64,000 nucleotides of DNA. Origin: Streptomyces sp. M92. GTDB lineage: Bacteria > Actinomycetota > Actinomycetes > Streptomycetales > Streptomycetaceae. The notes under the pieces were generated by a model. The model did no database searches. It was not told the DNA's origin and worked only from the letters and a program-made list of their open reading frames with translations. Position numbers and translations under genes: made by a program. Numbering within the stretch: the first letter of the stretch is position 1; each line of letters opens with the position of its first letter. The stretch spans positions 992,001 to 1,056,000 of the forward strand of contig NZ_CP101137.1 in the NCBI RefSeq assembly GCF_028473745.1, in the 5' to 3' direction. Shown one piece after another: positions 43,334 through 51,907 of the stretch.

Positions 43334-44380
43334 ATGACGGTGACCCTGGCGGACGTGGCGGCCCGCGCCCAGGTCTCCCCCGCGACGGTGTCGCGCGTGC
43401 TGAACGGGAACTATCCCGTCGCCGCCTCCACGCGCGAGCGGGTGCTCAAGGCGGTCGACGAACTGGACTACGTCCTCAACGGCCCCGCGAGCGCGCTGGC
43501 GGCGGCCACCTCCGACCTGGTCGGCATCCTCGTCAACGACATCGCCGACCCCTTCTTCGGCATCATGGCCGGCGCGATCCAGTCCGAGATCGGCGGGCCG
43601 GGCGGCAGAGCGGGCGGCGAGAGACTCGCCGTGGTCTGCAACACCGGCGGCACCCCGGAACGCGAGCTGACCTACCTCACCCTGCTCCAGCGCCAGCGCG
43701 CGGCGGCCGTCGTGCTGACCGGCGGCGCCATGGAGGACGCGGCGCACCAGGCGGCCGTGGCGGCGAAGCTGCGCAAGCTGACGGAGGCCGGTACGCGGGT
43801 GGTGCTGTGCGGGCGGCCGCCGGCGCCGCAGACCGGGGCGATCGCGCTGACCTTCGACAACCGCGGGGGCGGCCGGGAACTGACCGAGCACCTCATCGGC
43901 CTCGGCCACCGGCGGCTCGGCTACATCGCGGGCCCGGAGGAACGGACGACCACCCGGCACCGGCTGGAGGGCCACCGCGCGGCGCTCGCGGCGCACGGCG
44001 TCGAGGAGGACCCCCGCTGGACGGTCCACGGCCGTTACGACCGGCAGTCCGGCTACGAGGCGACGCTGGAGCTGCTGCGCCGGGACCGGTCGCTGACCGC
44101 CGTCGTCGCCGCGAACGACACCGTCGCGCTGGGCGCGTGCGCGGCGCTGCGGGACTCGGGGCTGCGGATTCCGCAGGACGTGTCGGTGGCCGGCTTCGAC
44201 GACCTGCCGTTCAGCATCGACGCGGTGCCCGCGCTGACGACGGTCCGGCTGCCGCTCCCGGAGGCGGGGGCGCGGGCGGGGCGGATCGCGATGGGGCGGG
44301 AGGAGGCGCCGATCGGGGGGATCGCCACGGTGCGGGGGGAGTTGATGGTGCGGGGGTCCTCCGGGGGGCCTCGGGGTTGA
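43334..44380 (+). CDS. LacI-family transcriptional regulator
   Basis: A 348-residue repressor with HTH VTLADVAARAQVSPATVSRVLNGNYPVA, hinge LNGPASALAAATSDLVGILV and an effector domain with GLGHRRLGYIAGPEERTTTRHRLEGH and AANDTVALGACAALRDSGLRIPQDVSVAGFDD. The ATG follows GGAGG. It is divergent from the oxidoreductase operon and is its probable repressor via the AAGCGCTT operator between them, with the pathway substrate as inducer. An unusual Gly-rich insertion (GGPGGRAGG, about 90-98) lies in the effector domain. Confidence 0.87.
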   Translation: MTVTLADVAARAQVSPATVSRVLNGNYPVAASTRERVLKAVDELDYVLNGPASALAAATSDLVGILVNDIADPFFGIMAGAIQSEIGGPGGRAGGERLAVVCNTGGTPERELTYLTLLQRQRAAAVVLTGGAMEDAAHQAAVAAKLRKLTEAGTRVVLCGRPPAPQTGAIALTFDNRGGGRELTEHLIGLGHRRLGYIAGPEERTTTRHRLEGHRAALAAHGVEEDPRWTVHGRYDRQSGYEATLELLRRDRSLTAVVAANDTVALGACAALRDSGLRIPQDVSVAGFDDLPFSIDAVPALTTVRLPLPEAGARAGRIAMGREEAPIGGIATVRGELMVRGSSGGPRG

Positions 44381-44426
44381 GACGCGCGGTTGGTTCGCGG
44401 TGACCCGCGTGGGTGTGGGCGTCGCT

Positions 44427-44502
44427 GGGGGCTGCGGGGCTGCCGCCCCCAGGCCCCCGCTTCGGCCTGGACGGCCTCGTCCTCAAGTGCCGGACGGGCT
44501 GG
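44427..44502. repeat. Dispersed streptomycete intergenic repeat
   Basis: This 76-bp stretch, rich in GGGCTGCCGCCCCCAGGCCC-like dyads and ending CCTCAAGTGCCGGACGGGCT, is of the kind recurring many times between genes in Streptomyces chromosomes (the common form reads CCTCAAACGCCGGACGGGCT). It folds into a GGGGGCTGC/GCCGCCCCC hairpin and may end LacI transcription. Confidence 0.6.
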
Positions 44503-44574
44503 ATGAACGGAGGTCGGCGACACCTTGCCCATGAGGAGGAGTGCCGTTCGATCGCGAGGGTACGCTCCGTCACC

Positions 44575-45372
44575 ATGAAGCTGGCGTTCTCCACCCTCGG
44601 TGTCCCCGGCCTGCCCCTGCGCGACGTGCTGGAGCTCGCGACCGCGCACGGCTACCACGGTGTCGAACTGCGTGCCCACCCGGAGGAACCGGTGCACCCG
44701 GGCCTGACGCCCGACGAGCGGGCCGCGGTCGTGGCCCAGTTCGAGGCGTCGGGCGTCGAGCCGCTGGGCGTGGCGGGGTACGCGCGGGTCGCGGCGCCGG
44801 GCGACGACGCCGCCGTACTCGCCGAGGTGCGCGGCCTGCTGGAACTGGCCCGCGATCTCGGCGCCCCGTACGTCCGGGTCTTCCCCGGCGGCGGTGAGCA
44901 GAGCCCCGAGGAGGCGGACGCGACGGCCGCCCGGCGGCTGGGTACGGCCGCCGAGTACGCCGCCGACCTCGGCGTGCGCCTCCTCCTGGAGACCCACGAC
45001 TCGCACCGCACGGGCGCCGACGCGATGCGCGTCCTCGGTCTGGTCGGGCACCGGCAGGTGGGTGCGCTGTGGGACGTGATGCACACCTGGCTGGGCGGCG
45101 AGGAACCGCCCGAGAGCTACCTGGCCCTCGCCCCGCACCTCGGGTACGTCCAGGTCAAGGACATCGCCTCCGCCGAGGACACCACCCCGCTGCCGCTCGG
45201 CGCCGGTGTGCTGCCGCTGGGCGAGTGCGTGGAGGTGCTCTCCCGTGAGGGCTGGGACGGCTGGCTGTGCTGGGAGTACGAGAAGCGGTGGTACGAGGCG
45301 GCCGCACCGCTGCCCGGACTGCTGGACGCGGGGCGTGAGCACCTGGTGCGGCTGCTCAGCGAGTCGGCCTGA
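44575..45372 (+). CDS. Sugar phosphate isomerase/epimerase (AP-endonuclease-2 fold)
   Basis: A 265-residue TIM-barrel protein. Metal-site segments are GYHGVELRAHP (Glu), VRLLLETHDSHRTGADA (Glu...His) and ALWDVMHTWLGGEEP (Asp-x-x-His), ending GWDGWLCWEYEKRW with the last Glu. It belongs to the same superfamily as the isomerase at 39966-40814 but is not a close copy. It stands alone between the LacI gene and a convergent ABC-F gene, and probably serves the same or a related pathway. ATG 44575 has only a weak ribosome site (CGAGGG at distance), so it could be leaderless or co-transcribed with the LacI gene. Confidence 0.8.
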   Translation: MKLAFSTLGVPGLPLRDVLELATAHGYHGVELRAHPEEPVHPGLTPDERAAVVAQFEASGVEPLGVAGYARVAAPGDDAAVLAEVRGLLELARDLGAPYVRVFPGGGEQSPEEADATAARRLGTAAEYAADLGVRLLLETHDSHRTGADAMRVLGLVGHRQVGALWDVMHTWLGGEEPPESYLALAPHLGYVQVKDIASAEDTTPLPLGAGVLPLGECVEVLSREGWDGWLCWEYEKRWYEAAAPLPGLLDAGREHLVRLLSESA

Positions 45373-45384
45373 CGGGGGCCGGAG

Positions 45385-47016
45385 TCACCCGGCGGGCGCC
45401 AGTTCGGTGACGGGCCCGTCGAAGGACGCGCGCAGCCGCCGGTCGTGGGAGACGACGACGAGGGTTCCCCCGTAGGAGGCCAGGGCGGCCTGGAGGTCTT
45501 CCATCAGGGCGGGCGAGAGGTGGTTCGTCGGCTCGTCGAGCAGCAGCAGGCCGTGCGGTTCGGCGACCACCCGGGCCAGTTCCAGGCGGCGTCGCTGCCC
45601 GGTGGAGAGGTCGCCGACGGGCCGGTCCAGGTCCGCCGCGCGGAACAGACCGAGGGCGAGCAGCGTATCGGCGCGGTCCTCTCCGAAGGCCGCCCGCACC
45701 GGCCGACGCGCCTCCTCGGCGGTCATGGGCGCGGCCACCTGGCGCAGGAATCCGGCCCGCGCGGGACGCCGAACCGTCGCGCCCGGCTCGGGGGTCAGTT
45801 CGCCGGCGAGGACGCGCAGCAGGGTGGTCTTGCCCGCGCCGTTGGGGCCGGTGACCAGCAGTCGTCCGCCTGCCGGGACGCGCAGGGCGTCCAGGGCCAG
45901 ACGGCCGGGCACGCGCACGTCGGCCAGTTCCACGCCGCCGTCGTCCGCCGTGCCCCTCGGTGCGGCGGTGAACCGCAGGGGCTCGGGCGGGGCGGGGGCC
46001 GGGCTCTCGGTGAGGCGGTGCAGGCGCTCGCGGGCGTTGCGGATGCGGCCCATCGCGCCGTGCGCCCGGGAGCGGGCCCGGAAGGCACCCGCGCCGCTGA
46101 ACGCCCAGGGGCCCTTGCGCGGGATCGCGTCGAGGCGTCCGATGTGGGAGTCGGCGAGACGGGACTGCCGGGTCACCTCGGCCCGCCACTCCTCGTACTC
46201 CCGTGCCGTGCGGGCGCGTTCGGCGGCCTTCGCCGTGAGGTAGCCCTCGTAGCCGTCGCCGTAGCGGCGTACCGAGCGGGTGTGGTCGTCGACCTCCAGG
46301 ACCACGTCGGTGACCCGGTCGAGGAAGGCGCGGTCGTGGGTGACGGCGACGACGGTGCCCCGGTGTGCGCGCAGGCGTCCCTCGAGCCAGGCCACGGCCT
46401 CGTCGTCCAGGTCGTTGGTGGGTTCGTCGAGCAGCAGGAGCTCGGGTGCCGAGGCGAGGGTGGCGGCCAGGGCGAGCCGGGAGCGCCGGCCGCCGGAGAG
46501 GGTGCCGAGCCGCCGGGCGCGGTCCAGGCCGGCCGGCTCGCCGAGGTGGCGCAGGGCCACGTCGACTCGGCGGTCGGCGTCGTATCCGCCCCGTGCCTCG
46601 AACTCCGCGACGAGTGCGGCGTACCGGTCACAGGCGGCCGGATCGTCGCCGTCCAGGGCGGCGGCCGCCTCGCGGATGCGGCGTTCGAGGAGGCGCAGGT
46701 CGCTCAGGGCGAGGTCGACGGCGTCGCCGACGGTGGCCGAGCCGGGCAGGTCCAGGGTCTGCGCCAGGTGTCCGACGCCGCCCGGGGCGACGACGGTGAC
46801 CTCGCCGTTGTCGGGGCGCTCGGCGCCGGCCAGGAGGCGGAGCAGGGTGGACTTGCCTGAGCCGTTGTCCCCGACGACGGCGGCCTTCTCGCCGGGCCGG
46901 ACGGTGAACGACACCCGGTCCAGGACCACGTGGTGGGTGTAGCGCTTGGTGACGTCGGTGACGGTCAGCTGGGAGACGGCGGGGCGGGCGGCGGGTACTG
47001 CGGCGCTTGGGAACAA
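45385..47016 (-). CDS. ABC-F family ATPase (ribosome-protection type)
   Basis: A 543-residue protein with two ABC domains and no membrane segments. Domain 1 (about 16-250): GDNGSGKS, LSGGRRSR, LLLLDEPTNDLDD. A charged linker (about 255-345) is the interdomain arm that in this family reaches into the ribosome. Domain 2: GPNGAGKT, LSTGQRRR, LLLLDEPTNHL. It is of the size of antibiotic-resistance ABC-F proteins. The start is TTG 47016, with GAAGGG upstream; no better ATG/GTG exists before the first domain. Its promoter lies inside the end of the upstream EamA gene and carries a TetR-type palindrome, so it is probably drug- or metabolite-inducible. What it protects against is unknown. Confidence 0.87.
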   Translation of the reverse strand: MFPSAAVPAARPAVSQLTVTDVTKRYTHHVVLDRVSFTVRPGEKAAVVGDNGSGKSTLLRLLAGAERPDNGEVTVVAPGGVGHLAQTLDLPGSATVGDAVDLALSDLRLLERRIREAAAALDGDDPAACDRYAALVAEFEARGGYDADRRVDVALRHLGEPAGLDRARRLGTLSGGRRSRLALAATLASAPELLLLDEPTNDLDDEAVAWLEGRLRAHRGTVVAVTHDRAFLDRVTDVVLEVDDHTRSVRRYGDGYEGYLTAKAAERARTAREYEEWRAEVTRQSRLADSHIGRLDAIPRKGPWAFSGAGAFRARSRAHGAMGRIRNARERLHRLTESPAPAPPEPLRFTAAPRGTADDGGVELADVRVPGRLALDALRVPAGGRLLVTGPNGAGKTTLLRVLAGELTPEPGATVRRPARAGFLRQVAAPMTAEEARRPVRAAFGEDRADTLLALGLFRAADLDRPVGDLSTGQRRRLELARVVAEPHGLLLLDEPTNHLSPALMEDLQAALASYGGTLVVVSHDRRLRASFDGPVTELAPAG

Positions 47017-47034
47017 GTGAGGCCCTTCGGTGGA

Positions 47035-47988
47035 CTACTGAGGCATTAGACGAGACGTACCGTCTCGTCTTGTCGGTGACTCTACGCCGGACCCGGCCGG
47101 AACGCAAGACGCTGCGTCTCGCCGCGTTCTCCGCCGCCGGGGCGAGAGGGAGGCCAGCGCCACCCCGCCCACCAGCAGCACCGCGGCGCACCACCGCAGT
47201 GCGGTCACCGGCTCACCGAGGAAGAGGGACGCCGACGTCATGCCGAAGACGGGGACCAGCAGGGAGAACGGCGCCACCGTGGACGCGGGATGGCGGCGCA
47301 GCAGCCATCCCCAGGCGCCGAAGCCGAACACGGTCGAGACCCAGGCCACGAAGAGCAGCGCGCCCGTCCCCTGCCAGTCCAGGCCGCGCAGCGCCGCGAG
47401 GTCCCGGGAAGCACCCTCCGTAAGGAGGGAGAGGCCGAGGAGCGGGAGCACGGGGACGGTGGACACCCACACCATGAAGTTCAGGGCGTCGGGCGGGGAC
47501 GCCTTCCGGGTCAGGACGTTGGACAGGCCCCAGGCGGCCGCGGCCCCCACCACCGTCGCGAAAGCGCCCAGCGGACCGGAGGCGCCCTCGTCGACCGCGG
47601 CGACGCCGATACCGGCCAGCGCCACCAGCATGCCCAGCACGCCGACGCGGGACGGGCGTTCACCGAGCACCGCCGCCGCGATCACCGCCGTGAACACCGC
47701 CTGGATCTGGAGGACGAGGGACGACAGGCCGGCCGGCATGCCCGCGTCCATGCCGACGAAGACGAGGCCGAACTTGGCGACTCCCAGCACCAGGCCCACC
47801 GCCACGATCCACTTCCAGGCCACCTTGGGGCGGCCCACGAGGAAGACGGCGGGGAGTGCCGCCGCCAGGAAGCGCAGGGCGGAGAAGAGCAGGGGCGGGA
47901 AGTGGTCGAGACCGATCTCGATGACGGTGAAGTTCACGCCCCAGACGGCGGCGACGAGCACGCCCAGGAAGAGGTGGGAAGGTCGCAT
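47035..47988 (-). CDS. EamA/DMT-superfamily transporter
   Basis: A 317-residue membrane protein with about ten transmembrane segments in two EamA repeats (HLFLGVLVAAVWGVNFTVIE at the N-terminus; SVLTRKASP between repeats; VFGMTSASLFLGEPVTALRW near the end). Such proteins export amino acids, purines or similar metabolites. A 35-residue Arg-rich soluble tail follows the last helix and is encoded by DNA that also holds the ABC-F promoter and its operator. It is divergent from a LysR gene, which is its likely regulator. The ABC-F gene is 18 bp downstream. Confidence 0.85.
   Translation of the reverse strand: MRPSHLFLGVLVAAVWGVNFTVIEIGLDHFPPLLFSALRFLAAALPAVFLVGRPKVAWKWIVAVGLVLGVAKFGLVFVGMDAGMPAGLSSLVLQIQAVFTAVIAAAVLGERPSRVGVLGMLVALAGIGVAAVDEGASGPLGAFATVVGAAAAWGLSNVLTRKASPPDALNFMVWVSTVPVLPLLGLSLLTEGASRDLAALRGLDWQGTGALLFVAWVSTVFGFGAWGWLLRRHPASTVAPFSLLVPVFGMTSASLFLGEPVTALRWCAAVLLVGGVALASLSPRRRRTRRDAASCVPAGSGVESPTRRDGTSRLMPQ
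47048..47070 (-). promoter_or_regulatory. TetR-type operator in the ABC-F promoter
   Basis: AGACGAGACG (47048-47057), 3 bases, CGTCTCGTCT (47061-47070): a perfect 10-bp dyad. On the minus strand it lies just upstream of TCTAAT, a good -10 ending about 30 bases before the TTG start, and would block the promoter when bound. It sits within the last codons of the EamA gene. Confidence 0.7.
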
Positions 47989-48095
47989 GCGTCGAGGATC
48001 GCCTTCCGTGACCGTGTAGCACCAGCGATGATTGCTGCACGGTTGGATGTAGTGTTCCTAATCACTTCCATCCATCGGGTGTTCCGGGAGTCGTC

Positions 48096-49055
48096 ATGCT
48101 CGACCTTCAGCGGCTGCGTGCCCTGCACGCCGTCTCCGTGCACGGCACCGTCGGCGCGGCCGCCGCCGCGCTGGGCTTCACGCCGTCCGCGGTGTCCCAG
48201 CAGATCGCCAAGCTGGAGCGGGAGACCAGGACCGTGCTGCTGGAGCGGGAGGGGCGCGGGGTACGGCTCACCGACGAGGCGTGGCAACTGGCCTCGGCCG
48301 CGCGTGAGCTGCTGGCCATCGTGGAGCGGACCGAGACGCGGCTGGAGGAGCGGCGCGGGGTGCCGGCGGGGCGGCTGACCGTGGCGGCGTTCGCGTCCGC
48401 GGCGCGCGGTCTGCTGCCGTACGTGCTGGCCGACCTCGCGGCGCGGCATCCGGCGCTCGACACGCGGCTGACCGAGGTCGACCCGCATCTGTCGGTGGAC
48501 CTGGTGGCGAAGGGCGCCGTCGACCTGGTGGTGGCGCACGACTGGGACATCGCCCCGCTGCCCGCGCCGGCCGGGGTGGAGCAGGCGGTGATCGGGGACG
48601 ACCTGTGCGATCTGCTCGTGCCCGAGGGGCACCGTTTCGCGGGGCGGGACACCGTGCGGCGGGAGGAGCTGGGCGGGGAGCGGTGGATCTGCCAGCCGCC
48701 GGGGCGGGTGTGCCACGACTGGCTGCTGCGGACCCTGCGGGGTGCCGGGCACGAGCCGGACGTCGTCCACCAGGCCGACGAGAACCCGACGCTCGTCGCG
48801 CTGGTCGCGGCCGGGCTGGGCGTCGCCCTGATCCCCCGGCTGGGGCGCGGGCCGCTGCCCGCCGGGGTGGTGGAGGTGGCGCTGGACCCGATGCCGGTAC
48901 GGCGCCTGTACGCGTTGTGGCGCACGGGCGCGGCCCGCCGTCCGGCGATCGCGGAGACGGTGCGCACCCTGAAGTCCCACTGGCCGAACGTCGCCGCCCG
49001 CCCCGGACCGGCCGCACCGTCCCCCGCCGCCGCCACGCCGCCCCGGACCGGCTGA
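48096..49055 (+). CDS. LysR-family transcriptional regulator
   Basis: A 319-residue LysR regulator with the HTH LQRLRALHAVSVHGTVGAAAAALGFTPSAVSQQIAKLE at the N-terminus and a type 2 periplasmic-binding-like effector domain (about 90-295: LTVAAFASAARGLLPYVLADLAARHP, VALVAAGLGVALIPRLG). A Pro/Ala tail follows. It is divergent from the EamA exporter gene with a 107-bp gap, the classic LysR arrangement in which the regulator activates the exporter when its substrate accumulates. Confidence 0.9.
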   Translation: MLDLQRLRALHAVSVHGTVGAAAAALGFTPSAVSQQIAKLERETRTVLLEREGRGVRLTDEAWQLASAARELLAIVERTETRLEERRGVPAGRLTVAAFASAARGLLPYVLADLAARHPALDTRLTEVDPHLSVDLVAKGAVDLVVAHDWDIAPLPAPAGVEQAVIGDDLCDLLVPEGHRFAGRDTVRREELGGERWICQPPGRVCHDWLLRTLRGAGHEPDVVHQADENPTLVALVAAGLGVALIPRLGRGPLPAGVVEVALDPMPVRRLYALWRTGAARRPAIAETVRTLKSHWPNVAARPGPAAPSPAAATPPRTG

Positions 49056-49800
49056 CCGCTGCGGGAGGGGGCGACGGGCAGGCTGGGGGCGCGGGGCGGT
49101 GGGACGGCACGCGGACCCCGCACCGCAGGGCACACGGCCAAGCCCCCGGAACCGACCCGCACGTCGTCCCCCTGGCCTCCGGAGCCGGACGGCCAAACCT
49201 CCGGAACCGACCGCCCAGCCCGGCAACCACGCCGCCCGGGACAGGCGACCAGACCCCCAGCACCGGCCCGCAGACCCGCGGGGCACACGGCCCCCCCCCC
49301 CTCGCCGGACCGCCCAGCCACGGGAACCGACCCGCACGTCGACCCCCTGGCCTCCGGAGCCGGACGGCCGAGTCGCGGGAGCCGCATCCGAGGCCGGGCG
49401 TCGGCCCGCGGCGAACGGCCCCGCGACCGTGAGGGCGGCGCGGTGCCGGGAACGGCCGGGGCTCCGGGCAGAACCGGGGCCGGGGTGGACGGGCCCGCGC
49501 CGACCGGGGCCGGCCATGCGCTTGCGTACCCCGCCCGCACCTCCACTCCCCCGCGCCCCGACTTCGGTGAAGACCCGTGCCGAAGGGGAACCCCGGGGCG
49601 GCCGGGCGCGTCCAATCCGCGCTGTCGGACGAGTCTCCGTGGTGCGGTGTCGGCCTCGCTGCTGGCTGCGATCGCTGACCACCCTCTCCAGCCGTACCGC
49701 GGCCGGCAGCACGCCGCCGCCGGCGCGCCCCCCTCCCTGGCGTCGGCGGCGGCCCCTGCGGTCCGCCGTCCGCCGCTTGTGGCGATGCCTGTGCGCTCCC
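49056..49800. repeat. Gene-free stretch with a 175-bp tandem duplication and a 10-C run
   Basis: No supported gene: the open frames here are proline/arginine-rich, low-complexity shadows. A 47-bp block, GGAACCGACCCGCACGTCG onward (49148-49194), recurs at 49323-49369 with one mismatch, 175 bp apart, and GGGCACACGGCC before each copy is repeated too, so a larger tandem duplication has diverged. A run of ten Cs (49291-49300) lies in the middle. The segment looks like non-coding, repeat-expanded DNA. The last part leads to the promoter of the GH3 gene. Confidence 0.55.
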
Positions 49801-49847
49801 TTGACTGGCAGAAACTTCCCGGATATTGGTGACTCCTTGGAAGTTTC
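49801..49847 (+). promoter_or_regulatory. Promoter and operator-like inverted repeat of the GH3 gene
   Basis: TTGACT (49801-49806), 17 bases, TATTGG (49824-49829) form a good promoter. GAAACTTCC (49811-49819) and GGAAGTTTC (49839-49847) are a perfect inverted repeat flanking the -10 and start point, so a dimeric repressor could occlude it. Confidence 0.6.
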
Positions 49848-49861
49848 CTTCAGCAGCCCTT

Positions 49862-49899
49862 CAGCGATTCCAGCGATCCCCAGCGATTCCCAGCGGATC
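49862..49899 (+). repeat. Four 10-bp tandem units in the GH3 leader
   Basis: CAGCGATTC, CAGCGATCCC, CAGCGATTCC and CAGCGGATC follow each other directly in the 5' leader, ending 11 bases before the GGAAGGAG ribosome site. Likely slippage-made; effect on leader structure unknown. Confidence 0.6.
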
Positions 49900-49917
49900 A
49901 CTCCGGAAGGAGCGCAC

Positions 49918-51765
49918 GTGCACCACAGCAGCACGGCCGGCACGGGAAGCACCGCACACCCCTCCAGACGTACCGTCCTCACCGCCACCGCGGTCGTCAC
50001 CGCGGCCCTCGCGGCCGGCGGCGGCACCGCGTACGCCGACGCCCGCAGGCCCGACGACGACAAGCTGCGCGCCCTGATCTCCCGCATGACGCTGGAGGAG
50101 AAGGTCGGCCAGCTCTTCGTCATGCGCGTCTACGGCCACTCCGCCACCGACCCCGACCAGGCCGACATCGACGCCAACCTGAAGGAGATCGGCGTCCGCA
50201 CCGCGGCCGAGCTGATCGCCCGGTACCGGGTCGGCGGCATCATCTACTTCGCCTGGGCGCACAACACCCGCGACCCGCACCAGATCGCCGGCCTGTCCAA
50301 CGGCATCCAGAAGGCGTCGCTCGAACTGCCGCGCGGCCTTCCGGTGCTCATCTCCACCGACCAGGAGCACGGGATCGTGGCCCGCGTGGGCGAGCCGGCG
50401 ACCCTCTTCCCCGGCGCGATGGCCGTCGGGGCGGGCGGGTCGCGGTCCGACGCCCGCACCCTCGGGCGGATCGCCGGCGCCGAGCTGCACGCCATGGGCA
50501 TCCGCCAGGACTACTCCCCCGTCGCCGACGTGAACGTCAACCCGGCCAACCCGGTGATCGGCGTACGGTCCTTCGGCGCCGACCCGGAGGCGGTGGCGGA
50601 GCTGGTGGCCGCGGAGGTGACGGGGTACCAGCGCTCCGGGGTCGCCGCGTGCGCCAAGCACTTCCCCGGGCACGGTGACACCGCCACCGACAGCCACACC
50701 GGCTTCCCGGTCATCACCCACAGCCGCGAGCAGTGGGAGGAGCTGGACGCGCCGCCCTTCCGCGCCGCGATCGAGGCCGGCATCGACGCCATCATGACCG
50801 CCCACCTCATGGTCCCGGCGCTCGACGACTCCGGCGACCCCGCCACCCTCTCCCGCCCCATCCTCACCGGCATCCTGCGCGAGGAGCTGGGCTACGACGG
50901 GGTCGTGGTCACCGATTCCCTCGGCATGCAGGGCGTACGGACCAAGTACGGCGACGAACGGGTGCCGGTGCTGGCGCTGAAGGCCGGCGTCGACCAGTTG
51001 CTCAACCCGCCGGACCTGCCGCTCGCCTGGAACGCCGTCCTGACGGCCGTGCGCGAGGGCGAGCTCACCGAGGCACGGCTCGACGAATCGATCCTGCGGG
51101 TGCTGCGGCTGAAGGCGAAGCTGGGCCTGTTTCGGGACGCGTACACCAGCCGCGGGGACGTCGACCGCACCGTCGGCACCCGCGGCCACCTGGAGGCGGC
51201 GGACCGGATCGCCGAACGGTCCACCACGCTCCTCGTCAACGAGGGCCGGCTGCTGCCGCTGTCGCGGCGGGAGCATCGCCAGGTGCTGGTCGTCGGTGCC
51301 GACCCCGCCTCCCCCTCCGGCACGACCGGCCCGCCGACCGGTGTCCTCGCGGACGCGCTGACGGAGCTGGGCTTCGCCGCCACCGCCCTGTCGACCGGCA
51401 CGGCGCCCTCCGCCGCCGTCATCGACCGCGCGGTCGCCGCGGCCGGGGACGCCGACGCGGTGGTGGTCGCGACGTACAACGTGACGGCCGGCAGCAGTCA
51501 GCGCACGCTGGTCGCGCGGCTGCTGGAGACCGGCAAGCCGGTCGTCGCGGTCGCGATCCGCAACCCGTACGACGTGGCCCGGCTGCCGGACGTCCCCGCC
51601 TTCCTCGCCGCCTACTCCTGGACGGACGTCGAGGTGCGGGCCGCCGCCCGGGTGATCGCCGGGCGGGTGCGGCCGCGCGGCAGGCTGCCGGTCCCGGTGG
51701 TGCGGGCGGACGATCCGGAGACGGTGCTGTACCCGCTCGGGCACGGGCTGTCGTACCGCTCGTAG
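49918..51765 (+). CDS. Secreted GH3 beta-N-acetylglucosaminidase (NagZ-type)
   Basis: A 615-residue exported enzyme. GTG 49918 follows GGAAGGAG. A twin-arginine signal (SRRTVLTATAVV, Arg17-Arg18) ends near AYA (40). The GH3 TIM barrel has KHFPGHGDTATDSH with catalytic His260, the NagZ-specific acid/base in place of Glu, and the nucleophile Asp333 in VVVTDSLGMQG. A C-terminal alpha/beta domain (about 430-600) follows, unlike short cytosolic NagZ. It releases N-acetylglucosamine from chitin or peptidoglycan fragments outside the cell. A comparable secreted two-domain enzyme is known in S. coelicolor (locus SCO2758 as I recall). It has its own promoter and terminator. Confidence 0.88.
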   Translation: MHHSSTAGTGSTAHPSRRTVLTATAVVTAALAAGGGTAYADARRPDDDKLRALISRMTLEEKVGQLFVMRVYGHSATDPDQADIDANLKEIGVRTAAELIARYRVGGIIYFAWAHNTRDPHQIAGLSNGIQKASLELPRGLPVLISTDQEHGIVARVGEPATLFPGAMAVGAGGSRSDARTLGRIAGAELHAMGIRQDYSPVADVNVNPANPVIGVRSFGADPEAVAELVAAEVTGYQRSGVAACAKHFPGHGDTATDSHTGFPVITHSREQWEELDAPPFRAAIEAGIDAIMTAHLMVPALDDSGDPATLSRPILTGILREELGYDGVVVTDSLGMQGVRTKYGDERVPVLALKAGVDQLLNPPDLPLAWNAVLTAVREGELTEARLDESILRVLRLKAKLGLFRDAYTSRGDVDRTVGTRGHLEAADRIAERSTTLLVNEGRLLPLSRREHRQVLVVGADPASPSGTTGPPTGVLADALTELGFAATALSTGTAPSAAVIDRAVAAAGDADAVVVATYNVTAGSSQRTLVARLLETGKPVVAVAIRNPYDVARLPDVPAFLAAYSWTDVEVRAAARVIAGRVRPRGRLPVPVVRADDPETVLYPLGHGLSYRS

Positions 51766-51801
51766 GCGACCGTGGCCGGTCGTCGACCGTAGCGCGCCTA
51801 C
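51762..51801 (+). terminator. Terminator hairpin of the GH3 gene
   Basis: GTAGGCG (51762-51768, including the stop codon) pairs with CGCCTAC (51795-51801), with an inner CGGTCG/CGACCG stem. Confidence 0.5.
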
Positions 51802-51907
51802 GCCACGCGCCGGGGGCGCTCCCGTCACCCGTACGCAATGCACCCCGCGCGTCTGGCGTGCCCCGCTGCGGCGGGCCACGCTGGACGGGGGATCCGGGGG
51901 GATGGCG

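Noticed and set aside
49443..49832. 129-codon frame before the GH3 gene
   Set aside because: Low-complexity content, no ribosome site, and it covers the clear promoter and inverted repeat of the GH3 gene.
49862..49899. Possible CRISPR repeat
   Set aside because: Direct tandem 10-bp units without spacers; no cas gene in the window.
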